From Firmicutes bacterium UBA5500 (GTDB lineage: Bacteria; Bacillota; UBA994; UBA5500), in contig DIPA01000043.1 in assembly GCA_002427055.1 (NCBI GenBank), positions 1 through 6,213 of the forward strand: a stretch of 6,213 nucleotides of DNA, read 5' to 3'. Numbering within the stretch: position 1 is the first letter of the stretch; each line of letters begins with the position of its first letter. Position numbers and translations under genes: made by a program. The notes beneath the pieces were generated by a model. That model did not search any database. It was not told the DNA's origin and worked only from the letters and a program-made list of their open reading frames with translations. Below, one piece after another: positions 1 through 3,964 of this stretch.

Positions 1-56
1 CTCAGGAAAGGGGAGATACGCCTGAGCTATTTTGAGGGAATCCAGCACGACTTAAC

Positions 57-64
57 GGAGGAGG
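57..64 (+). promoter_or_regulatory. Ribosome binding site of the metallophosphoesterase gene
   Basis: GGAGGAGG lies five bases before the ATG at 70 and is a near-ideal Shine-Dalgarno sequence. It decides the start, because the reading frame is open without a stop from the left edge of the window (23 codons) into the gene. Without this site a longer protein could not be excluded. Confidence 0.8.
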
Positions 65-69
65 ACATA

Positions 70-855
70 ATGCGAAAAATAAGGTTTGCCCATATAAGTG
101 ACACCCACTTTGATTGCAAGGGAGCCAGTCAGTTCGTTAGAACGTTAAGCAAGGAATATTCCACCAAACAGAAGCTTATAGACTTACTCATAAGCCTACC
201 TCCATTAGACTTTATTCTGCTTACAGGGGACCTTGTGCATGAAGGTGAAGCAGAGGATTACAGTGAGTATAGGCAGATCTTCGACACATATGCCCCTGCC
301 ACGCCTCTGTTTTGTGCCATGGGGAATCACGACAAACGGCCTCAATTTGCCAGAGGTTTCCTAGGAGTGGATATGGACAACAGCCCTTACTTATACTCAA
401 GAACATATGGGGACTTAAGAATCATCTGCCTAGACAGCGCCTTCGAATATGGAGTTGATGGGTACATCTCGCCTGATCAGACGAAGTGGTTAGAGGAACA
501 ACTGAGTGTCCCTTACGGCAGAGGGACAATTATTCTGAGCCATCATCCGTTCATAAGTGAGGCCGCTGGGGTATCCGCAAAAGTCAACCAAGATTTTGAG
601 AGGATTGTAAGAAACAGCGACATCATAGGTTTCTTTAACGGGCATATACACACCAGCTGTTATTCCTTTTATCTCAATAAGCCCCATATAACAGCAGAAT
701 CCATGAGTTTTGGGATTGACATGGCAAATGGTGAAGCCATTTACTCAAACAGAACCGGCTATAGTTTGTGCTGTGTTGAGGGCAGAGAGATATCCGTGGC
801 GTCACGGACCATCCCATCTCACTTTACAGAGCTGCAGAGAAAAAGGCTTTACTAG
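70..855 (+). CDS. Calcineurin-like metallophosphoesterase (CpdA/Icc-like)
   Basis: This 261-residue protein is a cytoplasmic phosphoesterase of the calcineurin-like superfamily, with no signal peptide or membrane segment. All five metal-binding blocks are visible in order: D11-x-H13 in ISDTHFD, G53-D54 in LLTGDLVHEG, G85-N-H-D88, S157-H158-H159 and G191-H-I-H194. These residues bind a two-metal centre that activates water to hydrolyse a phosphomono- or diester. The order and the length of about 260 residues fit the class III cyclic-nucleotide phosphodiesterase (CpdA/Icc) group. That group also includes enzymes acting on other phosphodiesters, so the substrate is not known. The ATG at 70 is chosen because it has a strong ribosome binding site and places the first metal motif at residue 8, where family members usually have it. 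The gene stands alone, followed by 421 bases without a gene; no link to its neighbours is evident. The domain call is secure and the substrate is not. Confidence 0.93.
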   Translation: MRKIRFAHISDTHFDCKGASQFVRTLSKEYSTKQKLIDLLISLPPLDFILLTGDLVHEGEAEDYSEYRQIFDTYAPATPLFCAMGNHDKRPQFARGFLGVDMDNSPYLYSRTYGDLRIICLDSAFEYGVDGYISPDQTKWLEEQLSVPYGRGTIILSHHPFISEAAGVSAKVNQDFERIVRNSDIIGFFNGHIHTSCYSFYLNKPHITAESMSFGIDMANGEAIYSNRTGYSLCCVEGREISVASRTIPSHFTELQRKRLY

Positions 856-1209
856 TTTTCTATCATGCCTCAGTTTCCTCAAGACCCTAAGGCATCCAAT
901 CCAGCCCATTGAGAGCGGATACGGAAGATTCATCAAGTTGGTGCGAAGGGCATAGCTCATCTCAAAATGCCCTAGGATAGTGGGTTCGACTTCGGTTGTC
1001 TTCACCAAGTATACGACTGTTTCTGCTGATAGGGTATTGTTATGTAAATGAGGAGCAAACGAGCGGTATTCGGAGTGGTTTCCGAGTACCGCTTTTCGCG
1101 GTGTGCCTCGCATGGGCGTCTTCTTCCCGCCCATAAATAATGGAAGGAGAAAGGTACTGCTATAGCGAACTAGTGTGTGCAAAGCCTCGCGATCAAACAG
1201 TCATTCTTG
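856..1209. other. Gene-free stretch rich in hairpins
   Basis: No convincing gene was found on either strand between the metallophosphoesterase and the promoter of the next gene. Several inverted repeats are visible: AGGGCAT/ATGCCCT (947-953 with 967-973), ACTTcGGT/ACCAAGT (about 990-1011, one bulged base), a 12-bp stem at 1063-1092, and ATGGGCG/CGCCCAT (1112-1118 with 1128-1134). ACCGC at 1088-1092 can also pair with GCGGT at 1098-1102, which would break the 12-bp stem. Such a series suggests a structured transcript, a mobile-element remnant or simply terminator sequences. I do not recognise a riboswitch, T-box or group II intron domain V consensus. The minus strand is open from 1182 to 802, but its only full-length start is TTG without a good ribosome binding site. 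Confidence 0.5.
1063..1096 (+). terminator. Probable intrinsic terminator
   Basis: GCGGTATTCGGA (1063-1074) pairs with TCCGAGTACCGC (1081-1092) over 12 bp with one G-T wobble and a 6-base loop. The stem is followed by TTTT on the plus strand. A strong stem plus a short T run fits Rho-independent termination of transcription coming from the metallophosphoesterase gene or from a small RNA in this stretch. The T run is short, and the site lies about 200 bases after the preceding stop codon, so the assignment is moderate. Confidence 0.45.
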
Positions 1210-1239
1210 GTGACTCGGTAGAAGAGTGGCTTGTATACT
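1210..1239 (+). promoter_or_regulatory. Candidate sigma-A promoter of the QueG-like gene
   Basis: GTGACT (1210-1215, four of six matches to TTGACA) and TATACT (1234-1239, five of six matches to TATAAT) are separated by 18 bases. Initiation about seven bases downstream would give an untranslated leader of about 30 bases before the GTG start at 1277. The match is by eye. Confidence 0.4.
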
Positions 1240-1276
1240 ATAAGCTTTGCTAATTTGAAGGAGAGGTGGAACAAGC

Positions 1277-2203
1277 GTGATTGAGCAACTGAAGCAAGAG
1301 GCCCTAAGACGCGGAGACAGACTCCAGGTAGTATCCATAGGCCGTCTATCCGCCCTAAAACATGAGATTGACTTCTTTATCAATACTGCGGACCTAAACT
1401 CATTCCAGAAGTGGATTGTAGGCAACCTATACAAGTTTGAACTGCCAAGCGTAGATTTTTCTATTCAATCCATCATTATGGTCGCGATTCCACATCCCGC
1501 GTACGCAAAGGTTGGGTTTATTAGGAACGGGAAAGCATACAACCTGATGAGCAACATCATGTCCGACTTCGAACGAAGCGAAAACTATCTGCTTGACTTC
1601 CTTACTCCAATGAACCACCACATAGTGGCCGCACCTAATTTGCCACTGAAGCGGTTGGCGGTCCATAGTGGCTTAGCAGCGTACGGGAGAAACAACATAA
1701 CCTATGTCGATGGGTTGGGCAGTTTTCTCTCATACGCAGCGTATTTCTCAGATGTACCCTGTAATGATAGTGAATGGACAGAGGTGAGGCTGTCAGAGCG
1801 CTGTACTCACTGCGATATTTGTCTCAACAAGTGTCCGACCAACGCCATTAGGAAGGATACTTTCTTGATAGATAATGAAAGATGCCTATCGTATTTGAAT
1901 GAAAATCCAGGGGAGTGGCCAGAGTGGCTGCCGCTGTCGGCACACCATTGTGTATACGACTGCCTGAAATGTCAAATTGTGTGCCCAATGAATAGAGGTT
2001 TTGCTAGCAATATCGTGGAGTCAATTAAGTTCAGCGAAGAGGAGACCGACATATTGCTCTCAGGAAGGGGCTTTGATACGTATTCCGATGTTCTCAAGCA
2101 CAAGACAAGCGTGCTCGGGATAAATAACTGGCTTGCTGCTATTCCGAGAAACCTGAGTATCTTGTTCGAACTGATAGATGACCATAAGGAAATCCATCTG
2201 TAG
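1277..2203 (+). CDS. QueG-related double [4Fe-4S] cluster protein, probably not a true epoxyqueuosine reductase
   Basis: This 308-residue protein resembles the C-terminal two thirds of epoxyqueuosine reductase QueG, a cobalamin- and [4Fe-4S]-dependent enzyme of tRNA queuosine synthesis. Visible are the LAVHSGLAAYGRNN segment (127-140, QueG-like LAEKAGLGW.GK), a first cluster motif C176-x2-C179-x2-C182-x3-C186-P, then ERCLSYL with C203, and a second motif C225-x3-C229-x2-C232-x3-C236-P. Two cubane clusters are therefore likely. QueG enzymes usually have 350-390 residues, a YALGRDYH-type segment and a VDxG/VDSA motif whose Asp is the proton donor. Here the first is absent and the second reads V117-A-A-P, with Ala in the Asp position by my alignment. 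The protein probably belongs to the uncharacterised '4Fe-4S double cluster binding' relatives common in Clostridia, which are often mis-named QueG. The GTG start has AAGGAGAGG (1258-1266) ten bases upstream. The flavoprotein gene 149 bases downstream could encode an electron donor, which is inference. Confidence 0.85.
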   Translation: MIEQLKQEALRRGDRLQVVSIGRLSALKHEIDFFINTADLNSFQKWIVGNLYKFELPSVDFSIQSIIMVAIPHPAYAKVGFIRNGKAYNLMSNIMSDFERSENYLLDFLTPMNHHIVAAPNLPLKRLAVHSGLAAYGRNNITYVDGLGSFLSYAAYFSDVPCNDSEWTEVRLSERCTHCDICLNKCPTNAIRKDTFLIDNERCLSYLNENPGEWPEWLPLSAHHCVYDCLKCQIVCPMNRGFASNIVESIKFSEEETDILLSGRGFDTYSDVLKHKTSVLGINNWLAAIPRNLSILFELIDDHKEIHL

Positions 2204-2352
2204 TTCGCTCAGCGCCATTTCCCGACGTACGTTGATTCGCTCTGTTTCTTGTGAACTGGATAATATGTAGCGTGACTCAAGTGCAGTGATAGAGTAGATT
2301 AAGGAGAAACCAAGATCGGCTGTTCTATGAAAAATCGGGAAAGGTGAGGGGT
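2204..2352 (+). other. Intergenic region before the flavoprotein gene
   Basis: This stretch of 149 bases has no credible gene, no strong terminator hairpin and no well-spaced promoter. GATAAT at 2259-2264 resembles a -10 box, but the nearest TTGATT (2232-2237) is 21 bases away, which is too far. AAGGAG at 2301-2306 has no start codon at a usable distance. Read-through from the QueG-like gene into the flavoprotein gene is therefore possible. Confidence 0.4.
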
Positions 2353-2976
2353 ATGAAGATCTTACTTGTAAATGGTAGCCCGCATGAAAAGGGATGTACG
2401 TATACGGCTTTGCAGGAAATAGCCAAGACACTAGAGGCCGAGGGTATTGCAGCTGAACTTTTCCATATCGGCACAGAGCCTATCTCTGGCTGCACCGCCT
2501 GCGGTGCTTGTAGGGAGTTGGGGAAATGTATTATACCAGACTGTGTGAATGACTTTCGAGAGCTGGCAAAGGATGCCGATGGCTTCATCTTCGGGTCACC
2601 GGTCCATTATGCAGCGGCAAGTGGAGCCCTGACCTCTTTCATGGATCGCTTGTTTTATTCTGATCGGGGCCAGTCCTTTTATCTCAAGCCTGCAGCGGCA
2701 GTTGTATCTGCCAGACGTGGCGGGACGACCGCTGCCTTTGATCAACTCAACAAGTATTTTACGATAGCGCAGATGCCGATTATTTCTTCAAACTACTGGA
2801 ACATGATCCATGGAAACACTCCCGAGCAGGTCATGCAGGATGTGGAGGGCTTACAAATCATGCGTGTGTTGGGAAGAAATATGGCGTGGTTCCTAAAGTG
2901 TAAAGAGGCTGGCTTGAAAGCAGGTATTCAGTTTCCGGAACGAGAAGCAAACATCTCTACGAACTTCATTCGCTGA
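2353..2976 (+). CDS. Iron-sulfur flavoprotein (Isf)-like NAD(P)H/FMN reductase, flavodoxin fold
   Basis: The 207-residue protein has the NADPH-dependent FMN reductase/flavodoxin-like fold. Its N-terminus, MKILLVNGSPHEKGCTYT, is a beta strand followed by the FMN phosphate-binding loop (residues 7-18). A compact cysteine motif C47-x2-C50-x2-C53-x5-C59 follows; this spacing matches the Isf family, in which it holds a [4Fe-4S] cluster beside FMN. GSPVHYAAASG (81-91) and the SARRGGT segment are the other typical flavin-contact regions. Isf proteins are cytoplasmic, usually multimeric electron carriers of anaerobes that take electrons from ferredoxin or NAD(P)H and can reduce O2, peroxide or other acceptors. 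The physiological partner here is unknown. ATG at 2353 is preferred to an in-frame GTG at 2344, since that GTG lies inside the AAAGGTGAGG ribosome binding region and MKILLVNGSP is the usual family start. The gene faces tetR convergently. Confidence 0.88.
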   Translation: MKILLVNGSPHEKGCTYTALQEIAKTLEAEGIAAELFHIGTEPISGCTACGACRELGKCIIPDCVNDFRELAKDADGFIFGSPVHYAAASGALTSFMDRLFYSDRGQSFYLKPAAAVVSARRGGTTAAFDQLNKYFTIAQMPIISSNYWNMIHGNTPEQVMQDVEGLQIMRVLGRNMAWFLKCKEAGLKAGIQFPEREANISTNFIR

Positions 2977-3104
2977 TTATGGCATAGCCAGGACGGGCTA
3001 CACAGATATGTAGTCAAAAAAGGGGAGCGGCTAGCACACAGAGCTTCCTGTGCCTTGAATGCATGAAGCCCTAACACTGGAACGGACGGTGCTCCGGCAA
3101 GGCG

Positions 3105-3147
3105 GTAAAAATAACAAGGAGAGAGCGTTAGTAGTTGCTTTCTCCTT
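3105..3147 (-). terminator. Intrinsic terminator of the tetR gene, possibly bidirectional
   Basis: AAGGAGAGAGC (3116-3126) pairs with GCTTTCTCCTT (3137-3147) over 11 bp with one wobble and a 10-base loop. Read on the minus strand, the stem is followed by TTGTTATTTTTA, a good T-rich tail, about 37 bases after the tetR stop codon. On the plus strand the tail (TTGATTATT) is poorer, so it may only partly stop transcription from the flavoprotein gene. Confidence 0.7.
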
Positions 3148-3184
3148 TGATTATTGAGGGAGGGAAAGAATAGCGTCGTCCCTA

Positions 3185-3811
3185 TTATTTGTCAGCGAGT
3201 ATACCCTGTAGCAAAAGTTTAAAATGATCCACTGCCTGCTGTTTCAAGTCAAATTCGGGATGACGAATACACCACTCGTAGGTGAGACCTCGGAATGCCA
3301 TTACAAAGTGGCGGGAAAGGGTCTCGGCCGTCAAGATGCTCTTAAATTCCCCCCTCTGGATCCCTTTTTCCAGTATGCCGTTAAGTAGTGTGTAAAGTTC
3401 ACGGTTGTACCCCTTAACCGCGTCAGGGCCAGTAGTTCCTGCAAGTAGCATCTGGTAAGTCTTCTTCATGTTTTCACAGCCGATTGTGCCTACTAGCACA
3501 TCGGCTATTTTTTCGATCAGAGCAAGGAGTGCCTCTGGTGCTGGGGTATCAGAGGGCAGCGTTTCCAAGAAAGTCTTGTACTCCGCATCAGCGCGGGCAG
3601 CATAATCGGCCAGCAACAGGGCAATTAACGCATCTTTAGAGTCAAAATGCACATAAAAAGCCCCTTTTGTAATGCCAGCTTCATCGGTAATATCTTGTAC
3701 GCTGACGTCGGTCGAATCACGCTCTGCAAATAGCTTCTCAGCTATGTCATAAATCCTCTGTTTTGTTTCTGCTCCTTGCGCTTTTCTCTTATTAATTCTT
3801 TTCTTTTTCAT
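3185..3811 (-). CDS. TetR/AcrR-family transcriptional regulator
   Basis: The 208-residue protein has the length and plan of a TetR repressor. A very basic N-terminal tail (KKKRINKRK) is followed by the three-helix DNA-binding domain at about residues 15-62. Its helix-turn-helix spans roughly 37-56, with the family signature VSVQDITDEAGITKGAFYVH followed by F56. The remaining helical part would bind an effector and dimerise; its ligand cannot be read from sequence. ATG at 3811 is chosen over an in-frame TTG at 3826 because the TTG overlaps the GAGGAG ribosome binding site (3819-3824), which sits seven bases before the ATG. The gene is divergent from the large secreted-protein gene, with a strong inverted repeat between them. 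By the usual arrangement of this family it should repress that gene and itself. It ends in its own terminator facing the flavoprotein gene. Confidence 0.93.
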   Translation of the reverse strand: MKKKRINKRKAQGAETKQRIYDIAEKLFAERDSTDVSVQDITDEAGITKGAFYVHFDSKDALIALLLADYAARADAEYKTFLETLPSDTPAPEALLALIEKIADVLVGTIGCENMKKTYQMLLAGTTGPDAVKGYNRELYTLLNGILEKGIQRGEFKSILTAETLSRHFVMAFRGLTYEWCIRHPEFDLKQQAVDHFKLLLQGILADK

Positions 3812-3818
3812 CTTTTTT

Positions 3819-3824
3819 CTCCTC
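3819..3824 (-). promoter_or_regulatory. Ribosome binding site of tetR
   Basis: GAGGAG on the minus strand sits seven bases before the ATG at 3811. It overlaps the alternative TTG start (3826), which would have no ribosome binding site of its own. This settles the start. Confidence 0.75.
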
Positions 3825-3860
3825 AACCTATTAAAGATAATGTATAATAAACCAAGTCAC

Positions 3861-3885
3861 TAACCTAGTTTACTAAATCAGGTTA
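3861..3885. promoter_or_regulatory. Candidate TetR operator (25-bp inverted repeat)
   Basis: TAACCT (3861-3866) and AGGTTA (3880-3885) are perfect inverted arms. Inside them TTTA-C-TAAA is also symmetric about C3873. Only the pairs next to the outer arms (AG at 3867-3868, TC at 3878-3879) break the symmetry. Such a long, nearly perfect palindrome between a tetR gene and a divergent gene is the typical operator position for this family. It overlaps the possible -35 of the secreted-protein gene (TTTACT, 3869-3874). On the other side it lies just upstream of AT-rich -10-like sequences of tetR (TATTATACATTAT on the minus strand, 3837-3849). It could therefore control both directions. Confidence 0.7.
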
Positions 3886-3898
3886 TGATGAGTAAATT
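3869..3898 (+). promoter_or_regulatory. Candidate promoter of the secreted-protein gene
   Basis: TTTACT (3869-3874, four of six matches to TTGACA) and TAAATT (3893-3898, four of six matches to TATAAT) are 18 bases apart. The -35 lies inside the inverted repeat, so bound repressor would block polymerase. The matches are modest, and the AT-rich surroundings offer alternatives. Confidence 0.35.
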
Positions 3899-3951
3899 AT
3901 AGCATCTGTCATTTTTTATTTCAAATCTCTTGATGTGTAGGCAATCTTGTT

Positions 3952-3959
3952 GGGGGGGA
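3952..3959 (+). promoter_or_regulatory. Unusual G-tract ribosome binding site
   Basis: A run of seven G followed by A ends five bases before the ATG at 3965, in the place of a Shine-Dalgarno sequence. It can pair with the 16S CCUCC tail only in part. It is odd beside the normal AGGAGG-type sites of the neighbouring genes. Confidence 0.5.
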
Positions 3960-3964
3960 TATCA

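Noticed and set aside
1061..1097. Group II intron domain V
   Set aside because: The GAGC start and hairpin size looked similar, but the stem lacks the two-base bulge and the GNRA loop, and no reverse transcriptase gene or intron boundary is present.
1063..1110. T-box or cobalamin riboswitch ahead of the QueG-like gene
   Set aside because: The GGTGG/ACCGC elements hinted at a T-box, but the T-box sequence and specifier stem are not seen, and no cobalamin-box consensus was found. The candidate promoter of the next gene also lies downstream.
802..1182. Minus-strand open frame of 126 codons in the gene-free stretch
   Set aside because: It starts at TTG without a good ribosome binding site, overlaps the end of the well-supported metallophosphoesterase gene, covers the hairpins, and shows no domain that I recognise. 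A conserved short protein cannot be fully excluded without a database search.
1140..1253. Small plus-strand frame of 37 codons just before the QueG-like gene
   Set aside because: There is no ribosome binding site before its ATG, and it overlaps the candidate promoter of the next gene. It is probably chance.
2985..3000. TAGCC/GGCTA hairpin after the flavoprotein gene as terminator
   Set aside because: The stem has only five base pairs and no T run follows, so it is not a credible intrinsic terminator.
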